A DNA stretch of 64,000 nt, taken from the NCBI GenBank assembly GCA_905147135.1, contig LR990049.1:8263428-8327427 (forward strand). Direction: 5' to 3'. Each line of letters opens with the position of its first letter. The stretch's first letter is position 1. Shown here piece by piece: positions 1-36,166 of the stretch. The position numbers and the translations under genes were made by a program. This stretch comes from Blastobasis lacticolella (taxonomy: Eukaryota; Arthropoda; Insecta; Lepidoptera; Blastobasidae). A model generated the notes under the pieces. That model saw nothing but the letters and a program-made list of their open reading frames with translations, did no database searches and was not told the origin of the DNA.

Positions 1-417
1 CCAAGGTTTCTGTTATGAACCGTATTCTCTGCGGAAAAATATAACGTTAATTTTAAAACCGCAGCCATGTCCTAAGTGGTCTTACAATACCATGATAGTA
101 ACGGTATTGCAGTGCCGGTTTTATTGCGATTTTTTGGAACAACCTTTAGCTGTTTACTACATATTGCTTAAACAGCACAAAGAATAAAAGTAGATAAACT
201 GGATAAGCCCCAAGGAGTGACTTTTCACGTGAAAGTTGTCTGTCACCTCTGAATCAAAATTAAATATTATAATATTTTTTTACGAAAATCATACACAAAT
301 AGCCATACTCATGCTACTTTGAGAATCTATTCTCCATTTTTTTTATTAAATTCTTTGTTAGTATGGTTTACCCGCATGCTCACCGGCATCGGCCGCAACG
401 TTCGTCATTAAACTTAA

Positions 418-890
418 GTGGCTGATAGACGTGCGAGTATGTACGCGTACTTGTGGCTCGACGACCTTGCTCGCTCGTGTGTCAGCCTAAGTACGCGTAC
501 TTTAAAACCGCCGAGTAAGTTCGCTGGCGATCCAACATGTTTGATTTTGCTCGTAGCTCGTAGCTCGCGGCTTCGGCTCGCTCGTCTGTCAGCGCCGCAA
601 GCCGTGTGCCACATTTTTTTGTGATGTGTCTCGTGCAGTTGTGTTTATTGCATAAATCTAGTTTAAGTTTAATGAACTTCATGCTTTTCTGTTGCAAAAA
701 GTGACTGATTTTAGAATGTATAACCTCGAATTATTTAAGGAATTCATAGAAAAACGTGCCGAGTAAGTTCGTTAACTTAAAAACCGCGTACTTTAAGCCC
801 GTACGTTTATCACCAACGTCGAGCTGAGTAAGTTCGCGAACTTAAAAACCGCGTAAGTACTTTAAGTTCGTACGTGTATCAGCTACTTTA
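418..890. repeat. Degenerate tandem repeat with GTACGCGTACTT and CGAGTAAGTTCG modules
   Basis: The words GTACGCGTACTT, CGAGTAAGTTCG and AACTTAAAAACCGCGTA recur. Two adjacent units of about 65 bp are clear at 758-890 (GAGTAAGTTCG, AACTTAAAAACCGCGTA, CTTTAAG, CGTACGT, TATCA in the same order). Looser copies lie at 434-530. The two 66-71 aa ORFs here are by-products of the repeat. Bases 1-417 and 891-1640 show nothing recognisable. Confidence 0.6.
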
Positions 891-1640
891 CAGTGCTCCG
901 CCATTTGACACGTACCTACACTTGCGCTCCGTACGTAGTTTTTCGCAATGTTACAATGGAGAAACTTAATGACACGGATTCTAACTTAGAAGGTATCACC
1001 AAAAAAGATAAAAAGTTACATATCAATTGATGGAAGCTTTACGAATTTTGCAAAGCCAATAATTTTGATTTATATGGATTAACAGTAACAACTATAATTA
1101 TATTTTTAACGGAATTATACCATTCAGGGGTACGACATGTAATTTTTTTTAAAAGCTCCTTACTTGTTTTAACGACCGCACACAGAGTTCAGACTTAAAA
1201 ATATGCTTTTTTCCTAATGCAATTCATATAAAAATACCAGACATGCTAAAAACTTCTCGCACCTACACATCCAGGACTGATTCTCCTTCAGTTTCCTGAC
1301 CAACCAGAGATTTATTCAGTCAGGACTTTGCGTTGTTACCTAAATAAAACACAGTCTTTACGTAACAGCGACAGTTTATTAAAAGGCATAAAGAAGCCGC
1401 ATAAACCAATCACTTCTCAGTTTGAGCAAATTGGTTATATAATTATTGGCAAGCTGTGTTATACCTAGATGTATTTGTTTACCGCTCATGGTACTAGATA
1501 TGCCAGTACAACTAAGGCATCTAATCTTAGAGTCAACCTAAACCTTAGAAAAACAGCAGGTTGGAGCGATGATTCCCAAATCTTGTCGAATTTTATATCG
1601 AAATCGAAATTTATAAAATTAGATATTGAGTTTTTACTGC

Positions 1641-1796
1641 AGATCTCGATTCTTTTTCCTATTTTGTGGCTGCTGGTGCCTGCGTTTATCGTTTGCAAAG
1701 CGTTTATCTCGATTCTTTTTCCCATTTTGTGGCTGCTGGTGGATACAGATCAAGTGCAAAACCTGTATGCCTGCGTTTATCGTTCGCAAAGCGTTT
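1641..1796. repeat. Two-copy tandem duplication
   Basis: The segment from ATCTCGATTCTTTTTCC through GCGTTTATCG.TTGCAAAGCG occurs twice (about 1641-1706 and 1707-1796). The second copy carries about 28 extra bases. There is no coding signal beyond the chance ORF it creates. Confidence 0.65.
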
Positions 1797-1960
1797 AAGT
1801 GACTATCTCTCTGATGTGGCAGAGGAAGCGATGGAATCCTAAGGGATATCAATGCCCACCATCAGGAGTGATTTTCCTATACCAGGTGACTGATCATGCT
1901 GGGAAAGAGGCGCGTAAACTAGCTCTTGACGCTAGATCACACCCAGCTGGTAAACTGTAA

Positions 1961-2225
1961 ATAATAAATAAATAAATATTCGTGGACAAATTCACACAGC
2001 GCCATCTAGCCCCAAACTAAGCAAAGCTTGTATTATGGGTGTTAGATAACTGATATACTACTTAAATACTTTTTTTTAAATACATACTTATTATACATAG
2101 AACACCCAGACCCGTAACAGAAATTAAAATTCATCATTTCAATTTCTGCCCGGCCGGGAATCGAACCCGGGACCTCTTGCGTGGCAGACCGGCGTGTTGA
2201 CCATTAAACCACTCAGGTCAGGTCA
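1961..2225 (-). mobile_element. tRNA-derived SINE, copy 1 (minus orientation)
   Basis: Read on the minus strand, a tRNA-like head with an A-box-like segment and a B box (GGTTCGATTCCCGG) is followed by a unique body. The body runs through TTAATTTCTGTTACGGGTCTGG and TTTGGGGCTAGATGGCGCTG to an (ATTT)n tail near 1961-1978. It is the same family and nearly the same length as the copy at 38394-38659, in the opposite direction. The tRNA-like part is not expected to be a functional tRNA gene. Confidence 0.85.
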
Positions 2226-2330
2226 GGCTGTGCCACGAGAATACCTGATATCGACGCCCATACCGCTAATGCTGGCAACAGATCCTGGACAGACAGTATC
2301 GGTTTCCGTACCATTGGGTATCTACAGTGT

Positions 2331-2708
2331 AGCTTATTTTGGCCAAGATTTGAAATTTTGTATAACTGGATAATGAAATTATATTTCATTCATTGTTAGC
2401 TTTCACATTTGTACGTAACTGTATTTTGTTTAACAGGCTCTTTTATATCTTTTAAATAAAATATCGACAAATTCTGCAATTTTGTATATGAATTCGACAA
2501 TTAACCGACATTTGTTCCCAACAATCAGATATTCGCTACGTGGCGTGGCCTAGCCAAAATAAGCTTATTTTGGCATAGCCACCTTAAGCACGTTGTAACT
2601 TATAAACGGCGGCCCGACAATAACTTTTTCTTTTCCAAAAATTTATCGACTTTTGATCCATGCAACCCAAAGTTACGGAATTCAATGGTGGCCTAACCAA
2701 AATAAGCC
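2331..2708. mobile_element. MITE-like pair bounded by GCTTATTTTGGC inverted repeats
   Basis: GCTTATTTTGGC occurs near 2332, in a perfect 20-bp palindrome (CCAAAATAAGCTTATTTTGG, about 2554-2573), and inverted at about 2695-2707. This could be two small elements abutting head to tail, or one element with an internal palindrome. No coding capacity and no clear target duplication. Confidence 0.4.
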
Positions 2709-4183
2709 CCACCTGGGTACATCCGATCATCTATCCTAGGCAGGAGGCATGCTTGTCTTCAGGCGATCTGTCTAGTTATGCTGAAGCCGTTACCGGGGTT
2801 ATACAACAGGGTATGGGTAACCATGGGCTGTTTATTTAACGACTAGACGAAGATAACGCTAGTTGATAAAGACCAAAGGTTGGCATGAATAAATAAAATA
2901 TAAAGAACTATAATTACTCATTTATTTTTAACTTTTAGTACAAAATAAAACTAGTACACAGGGATACATCTCAAACCTAGCATTTTGCAATGTTGAATAG
3001 TCCGAGGCTTACGACAATAAGTCTTCTCATTTGTACTATTTTAGACACTAACGTCACACAGATTAGCTCATTTCCCCATCAAAAATTAAAACTTAGTCAA
3101 AACTGAATAATGTCATCACTCTTCCAGTCAAATCTCTTCAAAATATATCATTATTTGCTGAAATAACACTAAGTTACCTTACTACTGGTTCAGAGTTCAT
3201 TATTTTAAGCTTACTTACATAATTTTGAGGTTTGGAGCGGCATTGATGAGTTTTCAGGCACATTCAAACCAGTGCACTCCAATGATTGAAATACTTAAAA
3301 TAACACTTACTTTTTAATGTATGCTTTATACATGTGAATTAATATAAGCTACTTATCTCCGGTGAAGAAAAACAACGTATCATAGCTAATTACTAAATGT
3401 TGTTTCTAATGATACGTGGCTTATTAATTCCATGCTGCAGCATCAATTGTTTTAAGAGCGAGTTATTTTCGTATTTCAAACATTTATTTATCTTGATTAT
3501 CTCATTCATTAACTTTTATTCTGTCTCATAATACTACCAATGCTCGTCAACATTAACGTACACAAATTACTTCGTGTCATTTTCTTATCTAACAATAGTC
3601 GATAATGATCGTGCAATAATTACAAAATTTAAAAAATATCCAAGTTTTGAGTGCAAAATTGTTTATCAATACCTTAATAATTATCACGTAACAACATTTA
3701 ATCAGAGACAATTTTCGAATCAATTAAAATTTTTGCTTTCTACCAAAGAATGACGCTGAACACAAACAAGATACTTTTTCATGTAAAAATTGGAATGAAA
3801 ACAACAAAATGTATGAGAAAGTATCAGATGTTTATTCAAAGTGAGTATAAGGAATATTACTATCTTGATTTATTACTATCTGAAGACCTTACCCTATAAG
3901 GCGGATTTATCATTGTGAGCAAAATATTCCAATTCTTCGTCATTAATAAAGGATAATATAAAATCACATTTTGAAAACCAGTTTACATAATAATCACATC
4001 AGGTTTCTGGTATTTGTATGTACATATTTACAGACAGTTAAGCTAAAATTTACATACAATGCACATAATGTGATTTTGTACAACCCTGTATTAGACGATC
4101 AAACGTCCTGAACAGCATTTGTAGGCATACCTACAGTTGTAACATTTTTAACGTTCCGATGATAAAAGGGCTGTATTTTCTAA
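2709..4183. other. AT-rich non-coding stretch downstream of DOT1L
   Basis: No ORF, tRNA or conserved motif is visible. The segment 2900-4183 could be distal 3' UTR of DOT1L or intergenic sequence; the sequence alone does not decide. Confidence 0.5.
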
Positions 4184-4480
4184 CCAACTCATCATCATCG
4201 TCCTAGCGCTTATCCCGGCTTTTGCCACGGTCCGCTTTCCTACTCATTCTTCCCCACTTCGCCCGATGTTCGGTATCCTCACGTCGTATGCCGTTGGCTC
4301 GGATACGACTCAGCGATGTAAATTCATCGCTTCTTGGGTCGCCCATGAGACCTCTTTCCTGATACAGGCAGATTCAGGCACCTATTCCCCACATCCCTGG
4401 GGCCTACCCATTACGTGAACAGACTAGCACAGGCGAGCCTCCTCGATCCTATCACGATGGTATTGATGGTTTTGACGACG
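4184..4480 (-). mobile_element. 5'-truncated RTE-type LINE, 3' end (minus orientation)
   Basis: The minus strand gives a degenerate version of the C-terminal reading seen in the better copy at 38940-40740 (arginine-rich, then DVR.PN, then KWxR). It is followed by a GATGATGATGA-type tail. The nucleotide words CTCAGCGATGT, GACCTCTTTCCTG and CACATCCCTGGGGCC are shared with that copy and with 52318-52510. AT-rich non-coding sequence lies between it and the DOT1L stop. Confidence 0.65.
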
Positions 4481-5299
4481 ATTATAACCAACTATTACTA
4501 GATAAATCAGAGAAAATTGTCCCCTGCTGTTAGGAACATTAATTATGTTACACACTGTATCACAGCTTATGCACGTCTGCGAATGTCAATTGAATTCAAT
4601 TTATATTAATACGTAATATGTGTATATTAATTATTGCTATACTTGTATACTTTCACAATTATTTAGAATTAATGCAAAAGCATTGCATGTTATAAAGCCG
4701 TTTCAACATATTGTGCATATTTTTTTTCACAGAACCAAATAGTAAATCGTGTTTTAATGAATGATGCTTGTTTTTGGCACTATTAATTGTGTATGACATT
4801 TAGTAGCACCTATTTACCATCAGAAAAAATGAATTGTCATAGGTAAGTCATAAGTCTTACATAACACAAACTATGCGACTGTGGGACCTAAATAAGAAAC
4901 AGAACAACATTATACATCAATTAGTACAATATCTGGTCAGTGATATTGAAATATTTTCAATTACAGTGATTTAACCAAGATAAGATAAGACCAATAGTTT
5001 AAAATTATTTTAAAGTACAAGGCGGACTCTTTAGCGCAATTGCCAGACAAATTACTGGGGTTTCTTTCATCATTCGAGCTAAGTCGCATTAAAACATGTT
5101 GTCAAATTAAATCTGCCTAATTGAAGACAATGTGATTACTTTTTTCATTCACATTATCACATGTAGTACCATTAAAAAGAGGTAACGTACGTACATGCTT
5201 TTAATATCATTACTTAAGATTTACCTAATACCATGCAGAATCAATATTAGAGCCCCTTAATAATTTACCGACTATACACGACGTATTACGCAAAATGTT

Positions 5300-5305
5300 T
5301 TTATT
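5300..5305 (-). terminator. Candidate polyadenylation signal of DOT1L
   Basis: On the minus strand this is the first AATAAA found by eye downstream of the DOT1L stop at 5816. It would give a 3' UTR of about 0.5 kb. The whole stretch down to about 2900 is AT-rich and could hold later sites, so this is only a candidate. Confidence 0.3.
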
Positions 5306-5815
5306 ACTCGATAAATATATACAAACAAGCTATCGATCAATAGTTTCCTACCTACATATAAAATTTTAAACTTCTCAGAGAAATGATAAACATTATTCAG
5401 AATGATTTTTCGTAACATCGAAAAATAAAACACATAAAACAACAAACATTCACCAAACGACCGGCGTGTCAGAGCGAACCGCTGAATAGTTACTACATGT
5501 ATTTCGGACCCTACGACCTAAATGAACACATGAAATACAATCCGACGCGATTTCCCGGAGCGCCCTATAGCATCTATTATAACCTACCGTATTAAATAAT
5601 TACCTTAAACATAAAATAAACTCAGTAATATACATAATTACATAATATATTCGAAAAAAAAAATTAACAAAAATGGACAATATCGACATCCGACGAGTTA
5701 CCGCACGCTGCGGTGTGTCCTCTCGCGGGGCAGTGTCGGGAGCGGTCGGCGGTGCCGCCGGGGGCTGCCGCTAGTGCGCGAAGCAGCACACGTCGCAGCG
5801 CTAGGTGCTCGGGCG

Positions 5816-31164
<25,349 letters not shown>

Positions 31165-31637
31165 GATAAGAAGGACGCTGCATTAAAGCACACACTTTTC
31201 ACTTATATGCTAAAATTATCACTAAAAACACTAAACTATAACATAATTTCACTGCACTTTCACACACACACACTCTGAACAACCGTGCGCCATGTTGAAA
31301 TTTATTATTTCCAATCATGGCGGATAATTGTTTATGGTTGGTTTAAGTTTGCCAGTTCAAAAAATTTGGAAAAATGTATTATTGTCTATGAAATATTGTC
31401 AAAGTTATAAGACCCTGTCATACTCCCCGTCTTGAACCGTTCCAGTAAGATAAGATCGAAAACTGTTTACATACTGTTTTTTAAATGAGCAGTTTTCCAA
31501 TAGGTACCTAGAGCATTCCTAACCACTCACTAGATGGCGCCCCGACAATTTTGATAATTGATAATCGCTTGAAATAGGTTCTTGGCAAAGAGGATATAAA
31601 CACTGGGTACGTTGTATTGGATAATATTGTATTTATC
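31165..31637 (-). promoter_or_regulatory. DOT1L 5' UTR and proximal promoter region
   Basis: The minus strand reads away from the DOT1L start codon at 31164 through AT-rich leader and a CA/GT run at about 31260-31272. At about 31288-31325 two CGCCAT/GCCATG motifs resemble YY1-type initiator elements, with an inverted CCAAT nearby. No TATA box stands out. The region is cut at 31637 by the LTR retrotransposon, so the native spacer to KNTC1 now lies 4.5 kb further away. Promoter assignment is inferred from position. Confidence 0.45.
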
Positions 31638-31860
31638 TGTGGCGTGTCAAGTGTCAAATAGAAAAAGAAATAAATAAAAAAGACTTATGTCATGAGAAGA
31701 GCTTTTGAAAATCTTCCATTGTAATAATTGTATTGCTCGTTGTTTTTTAAACCTTCTAAATTAATTGTGCCTGATGTTTATGTGTGCAGAATAATAAACT
31801 GTTGTGCCTGTGAAGTGTACGTTTAATTCCACCAGCCGCATACCCAGGTACATAACCACA
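31638..31860 (+). repeat. 5' LTR
   Basis: 223 bp, identical by eye to the 3' LTR. Contains AATAAA-type signals (AATAAATAAA near 31668 and AATAATAAACTG near 31790). Ends CATAACCACA. A 4-bp TATC duplication lies immediately upstream. Confidence 0.97.
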
Positions 31861-31872
31861 TTGGTGACCCCA
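31861..31872 (+). promoter_or_regulatory. Primer-binding site
   Basis: TTGGTGACCCC follows the 5' LTR. The TGG start fits pairing with a tRNA 3' CCA end. The tRNA species was not identified. Confidence 0.7.
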
Positions 31873-31916
31873 TCAATCTCGAAACATTCATTTTCGAAAT
31901 TGGACTTTTACACGCC

Positions 31917-32756
31917 ATGAGCGAAGCAAGCAAGTCTGAAGCGGATACAGGAGGCAGTAACAGTGGCCAGTCTAGCGGAGATCTGTGCAGAGTTGGAGTT
32001 AGAATGCCAGCGTTTTACCCCCATAAACCGGGTTTATGGTTTAACCAACTTGAGAGCCAGTTCGTTTTGGCTGGAATATCTTCAGACTCGACAAAGTTCT
32101 ATTATGCAATGAGCCAGCTGGATCCGATTTACGCAGAAGAGGTTGAAGACGTTATCAATTCGAAATCGTCAGACGATAAATACGAGCGCCTGAAAACCGA
32201 GCTCATAAAACGTCTTTCTGCATCACGTGAGAGGAAGCTACAGCAGTTGCTGACGCATGAAGAGTTGGGTGATAGGAAGCCATCCCAGTTTCTACGCCAT
32301 TTAAAGCAGCTGGCTGGGCCAGCGGTTCCTGACGAATTCATCCGATCTATCTGGACCAGTCGCCTACCCTCACATATTCAGAATATACTGGTGACCCAGG
32401 CAAATTCATCGCTGGAAGAAGCAGCCGAATTAGCGGATAGGGTGATGGACATGGTAGCACCCACCCCCCAGGTAGCAGCTACGTCTGGACAAGAAGGAAT
32501 ACCGAGTGCGGCCCATGATGCTATCGTAGACCTAGCCCGCCAGGTAGCGGCACTCTCAGCACGATTCGACGGGATGTCGCGGTCCAGGACCAGACAGAGA
32601 TCTTACAGTCGCGACCGAGGCCGTTCGTCATCTGTGAGGTCGCAGTCCAATTATAGAAAGTTTCCATTGTGTTGGTATCATTCCAGGTTCGGCGACAAGG
32701 CAAATAGGTGTGTGAAACCGTGTGACTATGCGGGAAACGCGCCAGGCAGTCGGTGA
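31917..32756 (+). CDS. Retrotransposon Gag polyprotein
   Basis: 279 aa from the first ATG after the primer-binding site. It encodes a structural capsid protein for the intracellular particle. [20 protein letters not shown] near residues 28-47 and the following helical segment resemble insect Gypsy Gag capsid. Residues about 205-235 are Arg/Ser-rich. The C terminus has a Cys/His knuckle ([14 protein letters not shown], then PC), a known variant in insect Gypsy elements. The ORF is intact. It ends 18 nt after the slippery heptamer at 32732, where ribosomes would shift -1 into pol. Confidence 0.9.
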   Translation: MSEASKSEADTGGSNSGQSSGDLCRVGVRMPAFYPHKPGLWFNQLESQFVLAGISSDSTKFYYAMSQLDPIYAEEVEDVINSKSSDDKYERLKTELIKRLSASRERKLQQLLTHEELGDRKPSQFLRHLKQLAGPAVPDEFIRSIWTSRLPSHIQNILVTQANSSLEEAAELADRVMDMVAPTPQVAATSGQEGIPSAAHDAIVDLARQVAALSARFDGMSRSRTRQRSYSRDRGRSSSVRSQSNYRKFPLCWYHSRFGDKANRCVKPCDYAGNAPGSR

Positions 32757-32788
32757 GTGCGACCGACGACTGTCACAGTACCGGTCGC
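32732..32788 (+). promoter_or_regulatory. Programmed -1 frameshift signal (slippery site plus pseudoknot)
   Basis: GGGAAAC at 32732-32738 reads G GGA AAC in the Gag frame, a canonical -1 heptamer, and pol is open in the -1 frame from there. After a 6-nt spacer an H-type pseudoknot can form. Stem 1 pairs 32745-32752 with 32767-32774 (8 bp, one GU). Stem 2 pairs 32759-32765 with 32782-32788 (7 bp). Pairings were checked base by base; folding energy was not computed. Confidence 0.85.
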
Positions 32789-35700
32789 TTATTTATAACA
32801 GACCAGCGCTCGAAAATGCGATTCTTGGTGGATACAGGGAGCGATTTATGCGTATTTCCAAAAAACGCAGTTAAAGAGCGTCGTCAAAAAACCAACTTTG
32901 AATTGTGTGCAGCGAACGGTACAGCGATTGCAACATACGGGTATGCGCATTTATTATTAAACTTGGGCTTGCGCCGTGATTTTGCTTGGCGATTTATTGT
33001 GGCAGATGTGACAAAGCCAATAATTGGTGTAGATTTTTTAGCACATTATAATCTCATTGTGGATATACGGAATCAACGCCTTATAGATGGCTATACAACA
33101 CTCGCTGCCGCGGCTTCGCTTGCAAAAAAGTCTGATTATGTTGCTTCAGTAAAAGTGGTTTCTGGGCACACAGTGTATCATGACATTCTCGCTGAGTTCC
33201 CAGAAATATCTAGACCACCCGGGTTACACCGTACAGTAACACATAATACGGTACATCATATTCATACCACACCTGGACCGCCAGTATCTTGTACACCACG
33301 CAGGTTAGCTCCCGACAAGCTTAAAATCGCGAGGGCTGAGTTTGAGGCGATGTTAAGTGATGGTACGTGCCGGCCGTCCGCGTCACCTTGGGCATCACCG
33401 CTCCATCTGGCCCCGAAGAAGGACAACGGGTGGCGTCCCTGCGGTGACTACCGCATGTTGAATGCCCGGACCGTCCCGGATAAGTATCCCATTCGCCACA
33501 TACACGATTTTACCCACAGCATCGCAGATTGCACCGTGTTCTCCACGATTGACCTAGTGAAGGCGTATAACCAAATCCCCATGAGCACCGATGACATCGC
33601 AAAAACAGCCATAACAACACCTTTCGGGCTTTATGAATTTCCGTTTATGACTTTCGGACTTCGTAACGCCGGTCAGACGTTCCAGCGCTTTGTCGATGAA
33701 ATGCTACGGGGATTGGACTTTACTTACGCCTACCTAGATGACTTTTTAGTTTTTTCAAGGGATCAGGAAACACATAAGGATCACATTAGGGAGGTCTTCA
33801 CCAGGCTTAAGGCGTTTGGCATGGTGATAAACACCGCCAAATGTGTATTTGGTGTTTCTGAGGTAAATTTTCTGGGATACAGCATTTCCGAAAAGGGCAC
33901 CATACCCCTGCCTTCTAAGGTCGAGGCTATTTAAAGCTTCCCAGTTCCAAAGACGGTACGTGAGCTACGACGCTTTCTTGGAATGGTAAATTTTTACCGC
34001 CGCTTCATCCCTAATGCAGCTCTGCATCAAGCTCCGCTGAATGAGCTACTTGTAGGCTCTGTTAAGGGATCGCACCCAGTTCATTTACTGGCAAAGAAGA
34101 TGGCAGCCTTTGAATCGTGTAAAGATGGTTTGTGTCAGGCTGCCATGTTAGCTCATCCGGAGTGTGAGGCGGAATTAGCCATGGTAACCGATGCCTCAGA
34201 TAAAGCTATTGGTGGCATTCTTCAACAACAGAAAGGTGGTTCTTGGCAGCCGTTGGGGTACTTCTCTCGCAAGTTGAGTCCGCCACAGCAGAAATATTCT
34301 GCGTATGATCGTGAACTCCTCGCCATATACGAGACTATAAAGTACTTTCGCCACATGATTGAAGCCAGAGATTTCGTGATCTATACGGATCACAAACCTC
34401 TGACCTTCGCTTTCACCTCCAGAAAGGATAGTTGCTCGCCCAGACAGTTCCGTCACTTAGATTTCATATCTCAATTTTCCACGGATCTGAGGCATATTTC
34501 AGGCAAAGATAACGTAGTGGCCGACACCTTATCTAGGGTGGAGGAGATAACGAAGCCAGTTGATTTTGACAAACTGGCCGTTTCACAGCAGTCTGATCAA
34601 GAGCTCCTGGAGCTGCTGAAGGGAAATACTTCTCTGGTCCTCAAGAAGCTGCCAATACCTGGGTCTGAGTTAATGATTTATTGTGACGCAGGTAGTGGTA
34701 ATTGTAGGCCATTCGTAACCAAAGGTTTACGCCGACAGGTGTTCGAAAGTCTACACTCTCTTAGTCACCCTGGTGCAAATACCACGGCAAAATTAGTATC
34801 ACAGAGATACGTGTGGCCTGGGGTAAAGAAAAACTGCAGAGAGTGGGTTCGTACTTGTTTGGCTTGTCAGCAATCGAAGGTTACTCGCCACATATCCTCC
34901 CCATTGGGTAGTTTTAAACTACCACGGGCCAGATTCACGTTTGTCCATATAGACCTCATAGGGCCACTCCCCATTTCGCAGGGCTATCGCTATTGTCTCA
35001 CCGCCGTCGACCGCTTTACGCGATGGCCTGAGGCGATACCTTTGCCAGACATCACAGCCGAGACAGTGGCGAGAGCCCTGTTGAGTGGCTGGATAGCGCG
35101 ATTTGGCTGCCCAAAAGACATTGTTACAGACCGTGGTAGGCAATTTGAGTCTGCACTATTTCGCACTTTGTCTGAAATTGCGGGCTTCCAGCATCGCCGT
35201 ACCACAGCCTATCATCCAGCAAGCAATGGATTGGTGGAAAGGTTCCACCGTCAGCTGAAAGCCGCCATTGTTTGTCACAGCAGCAGCAATTGGGTGGAGT
35301 CGCTCCCACTAGTTCTGCTCGGTATCCGCAGCTCGCTTAAAGAGGACTTGAAGGCCTCATCAGCTGAGTTGTTATACGGTGAGCCACTTCGTTTACCAGG
35401 AGAATTTTTTGCTCCTTACTCTGGTGACGTTGTCGACCTTACAGACTTTGCGTCACGTCTTAGGAAGTTTGCGAGCCGATTGTGTCCCACACCAGCATCT
35501 CGTCATGATAACAAACGCTCCACCTTCATATTCAAAGACTTGCCGTCATCCACACACGTATTTTTACGCGATGACACTGTCGGCGGAGCCTTAAAACCAG
35601 CGTATCTTGGACCATACGAGGTAATCCAGACTGGTGACAAGGCACTGAAACTTCGGGTAAATGGTACCGTGGTTACCGTCTCCATAGACCGGGTAAAACC

Positions 35701-35917
35701 GGCTTACATACTGCGTGACCCAGGTATCACGCGTCCAACACCCAACACGTTTACACCGTTACGCATCATACATACAGTACCAAACACCTGTACACCGCAG
35801 CCCGACACACCAACAATTTCTGGGAACACTACACCAGCCATGACGAATACTGATAGCAACATCAGAAGTACCAGGTCAGGGCGCAATGTGAGGTTCCCTG
35901 ATTTCTATCGCCCATAG
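32753..35917 (+). pseudogene. Retrotransposon Pol (protease, RT, RNase H, integrase) with one internal stop
   Basis: Protease: [12 protein letters not shown] near 32824, and IIGVDFL near 33020. Reverse transcriptase: [28 protein letters not shown] and the catalytic [10 protein letters not shown] (about 33727-33756). A TAA at 33932-33934 stops the frame inside the RT thumb/connection. The same frame then reopens at once into [15 protein letters not shown]. RNase [22 protein letters not shown] and YTDHKPL. Integrase: HxxxH and CxxC zinc binding, then the D,D,E core ([25 protein letters not shown]) and a C-terminal GPYEV module. Normal translation would come from the -1 shift out of Gag. Apart from the stop, no frameshift was seen. 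Confidence 0.93.
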
Positions 35918-35927
35918 GTTGATTTCT

Positions 35928-35939
35928 GGAAGGGGGTGA
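35928..35939 (+). promoter_or_regulatory. Polypurine tract
   Basis: GGAAGGGGGTGA directly precedes the 3' LTR and would prime plus-strand DNA synthesis. Confidence 0.8.
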
Positions 35940-36162
35940 TGTGGCGTGTCAAGTGTCAAATAGAAAAAGAAATAAATAAAAAAGACTTATGTCATGAGAA
36001 GAGCTTTTGAAAATCTTCCATTGTAATAATTGTATTGCTCGTTGTTTTTTAAACCTTCTAAATTAATTGTGCCTGATGTTTATGTGTGCAGAATAATAAA
36101 CTGTTGTGCCTGTGAAGTGTACGTTTAATTCCACCAGCCGCATACCCAGGTACATAACCACA
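35940..36162 (+). repeat. 3' LTR
   Basis: 223 bp, identical by eye to the 5' LTR, followed by the TATC target-site duplication at 36163-36166. Confidence 0.97.
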
Positions 36163-36166
36163 TATC

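Larger units (their letters stand above)
31638..36162 (+). mobile_element. Ty3/Gypsy LTR retrotransposon, full length
   Basis: Identical 223-bp LTRs (31638-31860, 35940-36162) begin TGTGG and end CCACA, flanked by TATC on both sides (31634-31637, 36163-36166). A TGG-starting primer-binding site follows the left LTR, and a polypurine tract precedes the right LTR. Domain order is Gag, protease, reverse transcriptase, RNase H, integrase, which is Gypsy order. No envelope ORF is present. Identity of the LTRs indicates recent insertion. It lies between the divergent DOT1L and KNTC1 genes, in KNTC1 orientation. An in-frame stop in pol means this copy probably cannot move by itself. Confidence 0.97.

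Noticed and set aside
2144..2220. tRNA gene
   Set aside because: Box A/B present, but the sequence continues into a SINE body shared with 38394-38659, so it is a SINE head.
35704..36162. Envelope gene downstream of pol
   Set aside because: Only the Pol C terminus, polypurine tract and LTR are present. No transmembrane or signal-peptide ORF.
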